This document shows, piece by piece, positions 44,324 through 53,677 of a DNA stretch of 64,000 nucleotides. The stretch's first letter is position 1. Every line of letters starts with the position of its first letter. The notes beneath the pieces were generated by a model that made no database searches, was not told the origin of the DNA, and saw nothing but the letters and a program-made list of their open reading frames with translations. The stretch is from contig NZ_JACYXC010000001.1 in NCBI RefSeq assembly GCF_016031615.1, positions 4,464,001 through 4,528,000 of the forward strand, written 5' to 3'. The DNA is from Streptomyces pactum (GTDB lineage: Bacteria; Actinomycetota; Actinomycetes; Streptomycetales; Streptomycetaceae). The position numbers and the translations under genes are program-made.

Positions 44324-46077
44324 CAGTACTTGCGCTCCATCGGCTGGTAGCGGGTCTGGACGACCGGCTTGTAATCGAGCCGGATGGACTCCGAGCCGTC
44401 CGCGCCCACCTCGCGGTACGCCATGGTGTGCCGCATGAAGTTGACGTCGTCGCGGTTGGGGAAGTCCTCGCGGTAGTGACCACCGCGCGATTCCTTGCGG
44501 GCGAGGGCGGACACCGCCATGACCTCCGCGAGGTCGAGCAGGTTGCCCAGCTCGATGGCCTCCAGCAGGTCGGTGTTGAACCGCTTGCCCTTGTCCTGGA
44601 CGGACACGTTCTTGTAGCGCTCGCGCAGCTCGCCGATCTTCTCGACCGCGGTCTTGATGGTCTGCTCGGTGCGGAACACCATGACGTTGGCGTCCATGGT
44701 CTCCTGCAGCTCGCGGCGGAGCTCGGCCACCCGCTCGTTGCCGGTGGACTCGCGCAGCCGCTCCACCTGCTCGCGGACCAGGGCCGCCGGGTCCTCGGGC
44801 AGCTCGACGTAGTCGGCCTTGGAGGCGTACTCGGCGGCGGCGATGCCGGCCCGGCGCCCGAAGACGTTGATGTCCAGCAGCGAGTTGGTGCCCAGGCGGT
44901 TGGCGCCGTGCACCGACACGCAGGCGACCTCGCCGGCGGCGTACAGGCCCGGCACCACCGTGGTGTTGTCGGCCAGCACCTCGCCCTCGACGTTGGTCGG
45001 GATGCCGCCCATCGCGTAGTGCGCGGTCGGCTGGATCGGGATCGGGTCGGTGTACGGCTCGATGCCCAGGTAGGTCCGCGCGAACTCGGTGATGTCCGGC
45101 AGCTTGGCGTCCAGCTGCTCCGGCGGCAGGTGGGTGAGGTCGAGGTAGACGTGGTCGCCCTCGGGACCGCAGCCCCGGCCCTCGCGGATCTCGGTGTAGA
45201 TGGAGCGCGAGACGACGTCGCGGGAGGCGAGGTCCTTCATGACCGGCGCGTACTTCTCCATGAAGCGCTCGCCGTCCTTGTTGCGGAGGATGCCGCCCTC
45301 ACCGCGGGCGCCCTCGGTGAGCAGGATGCCCATGCGCCAGATGCCGGTCGGGTGGAACTGGAAGAACTCCATGTCCTCCAGCGGCAGGCCCCGGCGGAAG
45401 ACGGCGGCCTGGCCGTCCCCGGTGAGGGTGTGCGCGTTGGAGGTGACCTTGAAGAACTTGCCGCAGCCGCCGGAGGCGTAGATGACCGCCTTGGCCTGGA
45501 AGATGTGCAGCTCGCCGGTGGCCAGCTCGTAGGCGACCACACCGGCGGACTTCTTGACGCCGTCCACCTCGGTGATCAGCTGGTCCAGGACGTAGAACTC
45601 GTTGAAGAACTCCACGCCCTCCTTGACGCAGTTCTGGTACAGCGTCTGGAGGATCATGTGGCCGGTGCGGTCCGCGGCGTAGCAGGACCGGCGGACCGGG
45701 GCCTCGCCGTGGTTGCGGCTGTGGCCGCCGAAGCGGCGCTGGTCGATGGTGCCGTCCGGGGTCCGGTTGAACGGCAGGCCCATCTTCTCCAGGTCCAGGA
45801 CGGAGTCGATGGCCTCCTTCGCCAGGATCTCGGCGGCGTCCTGGTCGACCAGGTAGTCACCGCCCTTGACCGTGTCGAAGGTGTGCCACTCCCAGTTGTC
45901 CTCCTCGACGTTGGCGAGGGCCGCGGCCATGCCGCCCTGGGCGGCGCCGGTGTGGGAGCGGGTCGGGTAGAGCTTGGTCAGCACCGCGGTGCGGCTGCGC
46001 TTCGTCGCCTCGATGGCGGCGCGCATGCCGGCGCCGCCGGCTCCGACGATGACGGTGTCGTACTTGTGGATCTTCAT
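44323..46077 (-). CDS. sdhA: Succinate dehydrogenase flavoprotein subunit
   Basis: The catalytic subunit of complex II, which oxidises succinate to fumarate with covalently bound FAD. The 584-residue product has the nucleotide-binding motif TVIVGAGGAGMRAAIEA, the FAD-attachment histidine in RSHTGAAQGGMAAAL, and ATGGCGK-like FAD contacts (ASGGCGKFF). The active-site region includes FHPTGIW, EGARGEGGILRN and HYAMGGIPTN. The length is normal. It lies 33 bases after sdhD. Confidence 0.97.
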   Translation of the reverse strand: MKIHKYDTVIVGAGGAGMRAAIEATKRSRTAVLTKLYPTRSHTGAAQGGMAAALANVEEDNWEWHTFDTVKGGDYLVDQDAAEILAKEAIDSVLDLEKMGLPFNRTPDGTIDQRRFGGHSRNHGEAPVRRSCYAADRTGHMILQTLYQNCVKEGVEFFNEFYVLDQLITEVDGVKKSAGVVAYELATGELHIFQAKAVIYASGGCGKFFKVTSNAHTLTGDGQAAVFRRGLPLEDMEFFQFHPTGIWRMGILLTEGARGEGGILRNKDGERFMEKYAPVMKDLASRDVVSRSIYTEIREGRGCGPEGDHVYLDLTHLPPEQLDAKLPDITEFARTYLGIEPYTDPIPIQPTAHYAMGGIPTNVEGEVLADNTTVVPGLYAAGEVACVSVHGANRLGTNSLLDINVFGRRAGIAAAEYASKADYVELPEDPAALVREQVERLRESTGNERVAELRRELQETMDANVMVFRTEQTIKTAVEKIGELRERYKNVSVQDKGKRFNTDLLEAIELGNLLDLAEVMAVSALARKESRGGHYREDFPNRDDVNFMRHTMAYREVGADGSESIRLDYKPVVQTRYQPMERKY

Positions 46078-46110
46078 GAATGGGTACCTCGGTCCCTGGA
46101 ATCCAAACGC

Positions 46111-46596
46111 CTAGCGGATGTTCGGGTCGAAGGTGAAGATCACCAGCGTGCCCAGCAGGATGGTGAAGGCCGCCGCGGTGTACAGCAGCGCCTTCAGCCA
46201 CAGGCGGGTGGAGTCCCGCTCCGCGTAGTCGTTGATCACCGTGCGCAGGCCGTTCGCGCCGTGCAGCGTGGCCAGCCACAGCATGAGCAGGTCCCAGGTC
46301 TGCCAGAACGGCGAGGCCCAGCGACCGGCGACGAAGGCGAAGCCGATCTTGGTCACGCCACCGTCGACCACCAGCTGGATGATCAGGTGGCCCAGGACCA
46401 GGACGACGAGCAGGATGCCGGACAGCCGCATGAACAGCCATCCGTACAGCTCGAAGTTGGTCCGGGTGGCGCGCGGGGTCCTCGCGGTGCGGGCCCGGGG
46501 CGGCTCGATGAGCGGCGCCGGGTTGTCCACGTCGTACAGGCTGACCGAGTCGTTCACGGTGTTCACGTCGTTCGCGGGGGTCGTATCGGCGGACAT
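46111..46596 (-). CDS. sdhD: Succinate dehydrogenase membrane anchor subunit
   Basis: A 161-residue membrane anchor with three hydrophobic helices: WLFMRLSGILLVVLVLGHLIIQL, WDLLMLWLATLHGANGLRTV and ALLYTAAAFTILLGTLVIF. GHLIIQLVVDGG carries a probable haem-ligand histidine. The N-terminal 45 residues are hydrophilic. It starts three bases after the sdhC stop. Confidence 0.93.
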   Translation of the reverse strand: MSADTTPANDVNTVNDSVSLYDVDNPAPLIEPPRARTARTPRATRTNFELYGWLFMRLSGILLVVLVLGHLIIQLVVDGGVTKIGFAFVAGRWASPFWQTWDLLMLWLATLHGANGLRTVINDYAERDSTRLWLKALLYTAAAFTILLGTLVIFTFDPNIR

Positions 46597-46598
46597 CG

Positions 46599-46979
46599 TC
46601 AGCTCCCGAACAGATCGCGCAGCGTGTGCTGCAGGATCGGGTAGAAGGCCCCGGCCATCAGGACGACCCAGACGCCGACGACGGTCCAGAGCATCTGCTT
46701 CTGGTAGCGCGGGCCCTTGGACCAGAAGTCCACGGCGATGACGCGCAGGCCGTTGAGCGCGTGGAAGAGGACGGCGGCGACGAGGCCGTACTCCATCAGG
46801 TTGACGATGGGGTTCTTGTACGTCGCGACGACCTCGTCATACGCCTCAGGCGACACACGGACGAGTGAAGTGTCGAGCACGTGTACGAACAGGAAGAAGA
46901 AGATGAGGACACCGGTGACTCGATGAGCCACCCAGGACCACATGCCTTCCCGGCCGCGATAAAGCGTTCCAGCCGGCAC
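46599..46979 (-). CDS. sdhC: Succinate dehydrogenase cytochrome b556 subunit
   Basis: The first gene of the operon, a 126-residue membrane subunit. It starts PAGTLYRGREGMWSWVAHRVTGVLIFFFLFVHVLD, with the quinone-site Ser/Arg region and the haem-ligand histidine in FVHVLD. It continues with EYGLVAAVLFHALNGLRVIAVDFW and a third helix LWTVVGVWVVLMAGAFYP. GTG 46979 has GGAGGG seven bases upstream. The frame stays open much further upstream, but without protein character. The promoter should lie in 46980-47146. Confidence 0.94.
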   Translation of the reverse strand: MPAGTLYRGREGMWSWVAHRVTGVLIFFFLFVHVLDTSLVRVSPEAYDEVVATYKNPIVNLMEYGLVAAVLFHALNGLRVIAVDFWSKGPRYQKQMLWTVVGVWVVLMAGAFYPILQHTLRDLFGS

Positions 46980-47146
46980 GGAAAACCCTCCGGGAGCGGG
47001 ATCGGGGCCTGCCGGCTTCGCTGTCGGTCGGGCCCGGCCGGGTACGGTCCACCGGCCCTCGCCATCGTAGCGACGTGTTGTCGGTTCGCTCGCCCGGGGT
47101 CCGCAGGTGTGATCAAACAGCCACGTACGGGCTATCAGAAGAGGAG

Positions 47147-47677
47147 TTAACGGCTCATTTCGGACAGCTCGCACGGGGATGCCACCAGTCGGGCGAGTCG
47201 CGCACGGGCGATCCCCCGCAGTTCGCCGGCGGCGATCAGGCGCTCCTTCTCCGGATCGTGGCCGAGCCGGGTGCGGATTCCGGTCAGCACCGCGTCGAGC
47301 GCCTCGGCCGGATCCACCGTGTCCAGGCAGATCACGAAGACGTGCCCGAACTTCCGCTCGTACTCGGCGTGCGCCGCGGTCAGCGCGGTGCGCGCCGCAG
47401 CCCTGCTCGCCTCGCGGGCGCCGGCCGGCGGATACCGGGCCGGCTCGCGGGCCAGGGCCTCGGCGAGGTCGGCGGGGCTCAGCGCGCGGCCGGCCAGGTC
47501 GCCCGCCGCGAGCAGGGACGCCCGGTCCGGGTAGGGGCGGTGGCGGGCGAGCCGGCGGGCCCAGCGGCGGGAGCCGCAGCAGCTGAGCAGCGCCGTCTCG
47601 GCCGCGCGGCGGGAGGCGGCGTTGAGTCCGGCCAGCCCGATGGGAGGGTGCGGCCGCAGCACCGCGTGCGGGCCCAT
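47147..47677 (-). CDS. OHCU decarboxylase (UraD) family protein
   Basis: About 176 residues of the 2-oxo-4-hydroxy-4-carboxy-5-ureidoimidazoline decarboxylase family, the last step of urate conversion to allantoin. It shows GLAGLNAASRRAAETALLSCCGSRRWARRLA, then RPYPDRASLLAAGD, AHAEYERKFGHVFVICLD and ELRGIARARLARLV. The start is uncertain. ATG 47677 fits the family but has no ribosome binding site. The frame is open upstream through a Pro/Ala/His-rich stretch. No other ureide or urate genes are nearby, so the role may differ. It ends 168 bases before the sdhC start and reads in the same direction as sdh. Confidence 0.75.
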   Translation of the reverse strand: MGPHAVLRPHPPIGLAGLNAASRRAAETALLSCCGSRRWARRLARHRPYPDRASLLAAGDLAGRALSPADLAEALAREPARYPPAGAREASRAAARTALTAAHAEYERKFGHVFVICLDTVDPAEALDAVLTGIRTRLGHDPEKERLIAAGELRGIARARLARLVASPCELSEMSR

Positions 47678-48030
47678 CAGCGGCGGGGCGGCGGTGCGCC
47701 CGGGGGTGTGGTGGGGCGTGGCGGGTGCCGGCGCGGGGGCCTGGGGTGTGGCGGGTGGGGCCGCTCCCGCTATGCCGCCCGGGGGCGGGCGAGGAGGGGG
47801 CGGGGGTTTCGCTGGACAGCGTGGGCTCCTCGGGCGCGCGTGGCGGGCGGGACGTCTGGTGCAGGAGCGAGGCCACCGTAACGGCGCAGGTGAAGGCCGT
47901 TTCGACGCATGCGCGAATTTCACCCGAACGGGAGGGTACGCGGCGTGCGGTGGACGTCTCGTCGGGTGCGCGGTCCGCTGAGAGGCCGTAACTTCGGGGA
48001 GGAAAAGCCTGTTCAGGGAAATCACTGTCA
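47678..48030. other. Region between the UraD-like gene and the hexosaminidase leader
   Basis: Proline-rich frames on the minus strand (47680-47830) could be an extension of the UraD-like gene. Bases 47830-48030 are more balanced and contain no supported gene. Confidence 0.4.
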
Positions 48031-48090
48031 TGACCTGACATGAGCTGACATGAGCTGTTGTGTGCCTCTGTGACCTGTTGTGTGCCGCTC
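48031..48090. repeat. Ten-bp phased repeat upstream of the hexosaminidase gene
   Basis: Six consecutive 10-base units, all starting TG (TGACCTGACA, TGAGCTGACA, TGAGCTGTTG and so on). CTGTTGTGTGCC recurs exactly 20 bases apart. A period close to one helical turn suggests a cis-acting array or a decayed microsatellite. Confidence 0.7.
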
Positions 48091-48366
48091 GGATGTCGGG
48101 GCGGCACATTGCCGGAGCGGCGCGGCGCGGCGGACCGGCGTCACCGGCGTGAGGGCGCCGCCGGCGGGCGTGCGGGTGCCTGCCCGCCGGCGACGCTGCC
48201 GCCCCGGACCCGTACGGCGGTGCGTACGGCCGGGCGCCGGGCCGGTCACGGGCGGCACGGGCGGGCCGGGGCGGCGGGAGCGCCGTGCCGGGCCCGCCGC
48301 ACGGAACCGGCGGCCGGCCGGAGGAGCGCCGGCCGGCCGCCACCAGGCCGATCGAGGAGGGCCGCC

Positions 48367-50122
48367 ATGCCGGAGCCACCGCGGACACCGCGGACACCGC
48401 CGACACTGCTGCCGCCGCGGACGCCGTCGGCGCCCCGGACGTCGTCGGCGCCCCGGACGTCGTGGGGGCCGCGGGCGCGGGGGGCGGCGTGGCGGCGGCG
48501 CACGGCCCGGGCCGGGGCCGCCGCCGTGCTGGCGCTGGCGCTGACCGCCGTCGGCGGGTGCGCCGACGGTGATGGGGACGGTGACGGCGGCGGCCGGGAG
48601 ACCGCCACCGCCTCGCCGGGCGGGCGCACCGGCACCACCACGCCCCCGCCGCTCACCACCACCCCGGAGACCACCCCCGGTCCCGCCCGCCCGCCGGGTC
48701 CCGCCGCCCGCCACCATCCCCTCGGTGCGCGAGGCGGACACCGTGGCGGGCGACGGCTGGCGGCCCGGGAAGGGCGGCCGGATCGTCGCCGACCCCGGCA
48801 GCCAGGTCGCCGACGAGGCCCGGATGCTCGCCGGCGAGCTGGGCATGGCCACCGGCCGGGGCCCGGCCCGCCGGGGTGACCTGGAACTGGTCCTCGACCG
48901 CGACCACCCCGGCGGCAAGGAGGCGTACACCCTCACCGTGCGGGACGGCCGGGCGCGGATCACCGGGTCCACCGACGCCGGCGTCTTCTACGGGACCCGG
49001 ACGGTGCGCCAGGCGGTCCGCTCGGCCGGCCGGCTCCCGGACGGCGAGATCCGCGACCGCCCCGACCGGCCGCAGCGCGGCCTGCACCTCGACACCGCCC
49101 GCAAGCACTTCGACGCCGCCTGGATCGAGGCCCGGCTGCGGGAGATGGCGGACCTCAAGCTCAACCAGCTGGCGCTGCACTTCTCCGACGACCAGGGCTT
49201 CCGCATCGAGAGCGAGACGCACCCCGAGGTGGTCTCCGAACAGGCGCTCAGCAAGGCGGAGGTGCGGCGGATCGTGCGGCTCGCCCGGCGGCTGCACATC
49301 ACCGTCATCCCGGAGCTGGACTCGCCCGGCCACCTGGGCGCGGTGCTGCGGGCCCACCCCGACCTCCAGCTGCGGAACGCCGCGGGCACCCCGGTCACCG
49401 GCGCGGTGGACATCTCCCTGCCCGGCTCGGCACGCATCGTGGACGACCTGGTGCGGGAGCTGGCGCCGCTCTTCCCGGGCCGCTACTGGCACCTGGGCGG
49501 GGACGAGTACCGGGCGCTGATGGTCACCGACCCGGAGGCGTCGTACCCCCACCTGGCGGCTGCCGCCCGCAAGCGGTACGGGCCCCGGGCGACGGTGCAG
49601 GACCTGGCCACCGGCTGGCTGAACGACCGGGCGGCCGTCGTCACCGAGCTGGGCAAACGGCCCAAGGCGTGGAACGACGGCTTCTTCCGCGGCGGCGTCG
49701 TCCGGCCCGACCGCGCGTTCGAGATCGAGTACTGGACCGGCAAGGAGATCGGCGCCCGCCCGCCCGCGGAGTACCTGCGCGAGGGGTGGACGGTGGTCAA
49801 CCTCAACGACGAGTACCTCTACTACGTCCTCGGCCAGCCCAACCAGTTCGTCTATCCCACGGGGGAGCGGATCTACCGGGAGTGGTCGCCGGCGGTGCTG
49901 CGCGGCACCGGGCCGGTCCCCGCCGGGCTGGACACCGGACCCGGCCGGGTGCCGGGCGCGCGGCTCGCGGTCTGGGGCGACATCCCCGGGGCGCAGACCG
50001 CGCAGCAGGTGGCGGACGGCATCCGGCTGCCGCTCACCGCCCTCGCCCAGCGCCTGTGGGACCCGGCCCGCCCCCGGCTGAGCTGGCCGGCCTTCGTCTC
50101 CCTCGCCGACCGCCTGGACTGA
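48367..50122 (+). pseudogene. GH20 beta-N-acetylhexosaminidase lipoprotein, frameshift after the signal peptide
   Basis: ATG 48367 has a textbook GAGGAGG seven bases upstream. It opens a signal peptide rich in Arg/Pro/Ala, ending AGAAAVLALALTAVGGC, with a lipobox (VGGC). A Gly/Asp/Thr linker follows. Between about 48675 and 48715 (C-rich) the coding frame shifts by one base. The next frame then gives the complete enzyme to TGA 50122: TIPSVREADTVAG, RGLHLDTARKHF, HFSDDQGFRIES, PELDSPGHLGAV, the catalytic Asp-Glu in YWHLGGDEY, WNDGFF and AVWGDIPG. It probably removes terminal GlcNAc from chitin oligomers or wall fragments outside the cell. The enzyme alone could start at GTG codons in the second frame, but then it would lack an export signal. 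An indel is the simplest explanation. Confidence 0.8.
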
Positions 50123-50658
50123 CCCCAGCCAGCCAGCCAGCCGGTACGGCTGGGTGGGGGCGGCCGGGTAGTGGCGCGGTGGGGCACGGCGCCGACGGAC
50201 CGGGGACACCGCCGCGGCGGCCCCGGAGGGCACGGGCGGGGGACGCGGCGGCGAGGGCAACCGCGGACCCGGGCAACGCGCACGCCGGGAGCACAGGACA
50301 TCGCGGACCCACCCGGGCAACGGGCCGGGAACGCCGACACGGAGAACGCCGGGACACCGGGGAAAAAGGGGACGGCCGGGGCCGCCACCCCCCACAGGAG
50401 AGGCCCCGACCGTCGTCCGGTAGGGCCCGCGTGCGGGCCCGTACCTCCTACAGCGTCACCCGCCCCGGATTCGTCACACCTCCGCCGCGACCCGCGGGCG
50501 CGACCACGGTGCGAACGGTGTGCGTCCGGTGCGCGGCCCGGCTCTGGACGTGGCCCCGCCGATGCCCGTAACGTGCAGGTCCGCGCCGTGGGCGCGGTCT
50601 GTCGTCATTTCTTGCGTGGCCCGGTGGTCCGGCCACGTCCCTGGGGGACGCGAAGAAC
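50123..50658. other. Intergenic region before the DUF4328 gene
   Basis: No supported gene. It begins with a CCAG tetranucleotide repeat (50127-50140) followed by a small hairpin. Another short hairpin, GGGCCCGC with GCGGGCCC, lies near 50424-50441. Confidence 0.5.
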
Positions 50659-51669
50659 ATGTATCCGTGTGGGAGCTGCCACGCCGCCGCCGTCGGGCCG
50701 GACGGCCGCTGCGCGGCCTGCGGGACGTACCAGCAGCAGCTCCAGTACCCGGCCGGTCCGCCCGGCTACCCGGCGGCTCCCCCGATCGGCATGCCGGCCG
50801 CCGGGGTGGACCTGCGGCGCGGGCTGGCCACCACGCTGACCGTGCTGTTCCCGGTGGCCATCCTCACCCTGCTGCTGGTGCTCATCGCCCGGGGCGGCCA
50901 GTACGGGGCGGTCACCGACTTCCTCGACGAGCCCAGCCCCCAGGGCGTCGAGGACCTGGACGAGGCCGACGACTTCTACCTCGGCATGTCCGTGATCAAC
51001 TTCCTGGTCCAGGTGCCGATCATCGTGGTGTGGGTCATCTGGTTCCGCCGGCTCCGCCTCAACGCCGAGGTGTTCGCGCCCGGCCGGCACCGGTTCGGCA
51101 GCGGCTGGGCGGCCGGTTCCTGGTTCACCCCGGTGGTCCAGTTCTGGTTCCCCAAGCAGATCGCCAACGACATCTGGCGGGCCAGCACCCCGCAGGGCCC
51201 GCAGGCCGTCCGGCTGGCCCTGCTCAGCGCCTGGTGGGTCGCCTTCGTGAGCGCCTTCGGGGTCGGCCTGGTCAGCAGCGTCATGTACGCGGTCGCCGAG
51301 GACAAGGCGGACCGGGCGGTGGAGAAGGGCAGCATCGAGGACTTCGAGGAGAGCGGCGACGCGCTGAAGGGCTCGCTGGGGCTGAGCATGGTGTCGCTGA
51401 CGCTGCTCATCGTCGCCGCGGTCCTCGCGCTGCTGGTCATCCGTCAGATCACCAGGATGCAGGAGCAGCGCGCCGGGCTGGGACCGCAGCCCGGCGGCCC
51501 GGCCCCGTACGGGCCCCCCGGTGGCCCTGCCGTGGCCGGCCCGGACCCCTACGGGCAGCCCGGCGCGGCGCCTTACGGGCAGCCCGGCGCGGCCCCCTAC
51601 GGGCAGCCCGCTCCGGGTGCGCAGCCGGGACCGTACCCGCCCTACGGCTCGGGCCCGGCGGGCCACTGA
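50659..51669 (+). CDS. DUF4328 membrane protein with N-terminal zinc ribbon
   Basis: A 336-residue membrane protein. The N-terminus has two CxxC pairs (CGSC and CAAC), suggesting a small zinc ribbon. A Pro/Tyr/Gly-rich stretch and four hydrophobic segments follow. The DUF4328 signature is visible around FYLGMSVINFLVQVPIIVVW, WFRRLRLNAEVFAPGRHRFGSGWA and WFPKQIANDIWRASTP. The tail has repeats of AAPYGQPG. GGGGGACGCGAAGAAC precedes the ATG. The function is unknown. It is likely co-transcribed with the sigma factor gene downstream. Confidence 0.88.
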   Translation: MYPCGSCHAAAVGPDGRCAACGTYQQQLQYPAGPPGYPAAPPIGMPAAGVDLRRGLATTLTVLFPVAILTLLLVLIARGGQYGAVTDFLDEPSPQGVEDLDEADDFYLGMSVINFLVQVPIIVVWVIWFRRLRLNAEVFAPGRHRFGSGWAAGSWFTPVVQFWFPKQIANDIWRASTPQGPQAVRLALLSAWWVAFVSAFGVGLVSSVMYAVAEDKADRAVEKGSIEDFEESGDALKGSLGLSMVSLTLLIVAAVLALLVIRQITRMQEQRAGLGPQPGGPAPYGPPGGPAVAGPDPYGQPGAAPYGQPGAAPYGQPAPGAQPGPYPPYGSGPAGH

Positions 51670-51790
51670 GCTTCGAGGGGCAGTCACGGCTGACTACGGC
51701 ATAGGCGCCGACTACGGCGGTGGGTTCGGCGGCGGCATCGGCATCGGCATCGCGAGACCTCAATTTCTCCGAGTGGGGCAGGAAGAGGGC

Positions 51791-52456
51791 GTGCAGGGGG
51801 ACGACGCGGAACTGACCGCCGCGGTGCGTGCGGCGCAGGACGGGGACGAGACGGCGTTCCGGACGGTGTACCGCTCGGTGCACCCGCGCCTCCTCGGCTA
51901 TGTGAGAACGCTGGTCGGGGAGCCCGACGCGGAGGACATCACCTCCGAGGCGTGGCTGCAGATCGCCCGTGACCTGGGCCGGTTCAGCGGCGACGCGGAC
52001 CGCTTCCGCGGCTGGGCGGCGCGGATCGCCCGCAACCGGGCCCTGGACCACATCCGGATGCGCGGCCGCCGCCCGGCCATCGGCGGGGACGAGACCGAGC
52101 TGGAGGGCCGGCCCGCCGACGCCGACACCGCCGACCAGGCGCTGGAGGCGCTGGGGACCGACCGGACCCTGGGCCTGATCGCCCGGCTGCCGCAGGACCA
52201 GGCGGAGGCGGTGGTGCTGCGGGTGGTGCTGGGGCTGGACGCCAAGAGCGCCGCGGCGGTGCTCGGCAAACGGCCCGGGGCGGTGCGCACCGCCGCCCAC
52301 CGGGGGCTGCGGCGCCTCGCCGACCTGCTCGGCGGCGCGGGCGGGGGTGACGCGGCGGTCCTCGACGGGGTGCCCGCGCAGCGGGAGTCACACAGCGGTA
52401 CGGCCGGTGCGGCCGGTGTGACGGATTCGCGCACCCGAACGCAGAAGGACATGTGA
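51791..52456 (+). CDS. ECF-type RNA polymerase sigma factor
   Basis: A sigma-70 family factor of about 221 residues. Region 2 is FRTVYRSVHPRLLGYVRTLVGEPDAEDITSEAWLQIARDL with RGWAARIARNRALDHIRMRGRRP. Region 4 is LGLIARLPQDQAEAVVLRVVLGLDAKSAAAVLGKRPGAVRTAAHRGLRRL. GTG 51791 (GAAGAGGG upstream) was chosen; GTG 51773 adds six residues. It ends TGATG over the start of the next gene, so the two are coupled. The partner is a membrane protein, as expected for an anti-sigma factor. Confidence 0.9.
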   Translation: MQGDDAELTAAVRAAQDGDETAFRTVYRSVHPRLLGYVRTLVGEPDAEDITSEAWLQIARDLGRFSGDADRFRGWAARIARNRALDHIRMRGRRPAIGGDETELEGRPADADTADQALEALGTDRTLGLIARLPQDQAEAVVLRVVLGLDAKSAAAVLGKRPGAVRTAAHRGLRRLADLLGGAGGGDAAVLDGVPAQRESHSGTAGAAGVTDSRTRTQKDM

Positions 52457-53677
52457 TGGCCGACGACCACCGCTACGACTGGTTGGACAACGAGGCCGTG
52501 GAGCGGTTGCTCCGCGGCGAACCGGTGGACACGTGCCGAAACAACACCGAAGCCGACGGGCAGGCCCGGGCCGACGCCGACCGGCTGGCCGCCGCCCTCG
52601 GCGCCCTGGCCGAAACCGCACCCCTGCCCGACGGTCCGCTGCCGGGTGAGGACGACGCGGTCGCCGCCTTCCGCGCGGCACGCGCCGGGACCGCCGCCCG
52701 GGGCGCGGCCGGTGCCCCGGCGGCCCACGGGGTGCGGGGGGCCGGCGCCCGGCTCGGCCGCGTCGTCGACCGCCCCTCGCGGCTGCGCCGTCCGCTGCGG
52801 GCCGGGATGGTCGCGGTGCTGGCGGGCTGCGCGTTCGGCGGGGTGGCGGTGGCCGCCGGCGCCGGGGTGCTGCCGTTCGTACCGAACACCGCCGAGCCCC
52901 GGCCGGCGACGAGCGTCAGCGCGGCGGAGAACGGGGGCCCCGACGGCGGCGTCGAACCCGAGCTGTCCGGGCGGCCGGCGACCCCCTCCGCCGGGACCAC
53001 CGGCGGCACCCGCCGCACCGGACCCGACGGACGGCCGGACGGGGAACGGGAGGGCGGGTCGCCCTCCCCGTCCAGGGGCGGCGGACACGGCACGGCGGAG
53101 GAACCGGACCCCGACCGGGCGCCCGGCACCACCGGACCGACCACCCCGGACCGGGAGCGCGGGCGCTGGCTGCGGACCGTCTGCCGGCAGTACCTGGCCG
53201 GCGACCTCCCGGAGATCGACCCCGACAAACTGCGCAGGCTGGAGCGGGCCGCGGGCGGCCCGGCGGCGGTGCGCCGCTACTGCGAACAGGTCATCCACAA
53301 GGGCCGCCCCGGTGACGGCGCCGGCCAGGGCGGCTCGGACGGCGACGACTCCGGCGGCCGCGGCGGCGACGGGGACGGCGGCGACCACGACCACGGCGGG
53401 GACAAACCCGGCGGCGAGGACGGTGGCGGCGAGGACGGCGACAGGGGAACGGGGCCGCCCGTCCCCGCCGCCCCCGCCTCCTCCGCCGACCCCCACCCCG
53501 ACGGAGCCTCCGCCGCCCGCCTCCGGCACGCCGGCCACGCCCGGCCCCGGTGCCGGGGGCGGCCCGGAGACCGGCGAGGGCCCGGCGGGGTCCGGCGCAC
53601 CGAGCGGCTCCGCCGCCCCGCCGTCCGCCGCACCGTCCGCCCGGTCGTCCGGGAACGCGCAGGCCGCGGCCCGCTGA
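52456..53677 (+). pseudogene. Putative anti-sigma-like single-pass membrane protein, frameshifted near the 3' end
   Basis: ATG 52456 overlaps the sigma stop (TGATG). The N-terminus DHRYDWLDNEAVERLLRGEPVD and the following acidic/Ala helices are the conserved part. One membrane helix follows near residue 125 (GMVAVLAGCAFGGVAVAAGAGVL), then an extracellular Gly/Pro/Asp-rich region. This contains a small domain, RWLRTVCRQYLAGDLPEIDPDKLRRLERAAGG with RRYCEQVIHKGRPG. Between about 53440 and 53470 the frame changes. The plausible continuation is a Pro/Thr/Gly tail ending in SSGNAQAAAR at a TGA (53675-53677). The given frame instead runs Arg-rich to 54027. I infer that it regulates the sigma factor; no HxxxCxxC zinc anti-sigma motif is present. 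Confidence 0.7.

Noticed and set aside
44308..46644. 778-codon plus-strand frame over sdhA and sdhB
   Set aside because: Shadow of the sdh operon, rich in Val/Asp/Leu/Gly/His and without a recognisable fold.
47090..47130. CRP-like site TGTGATCAAACAGCCAC upstream of sdhC
   Set aside because: Only the left half-site resembles TGTGA; the right half does not match TCACA.
47680..47990. Small plus-strand frames opposite the UraD-like gene
   Set aside because: No ribosome binding site and composition typical of antisense shadows.
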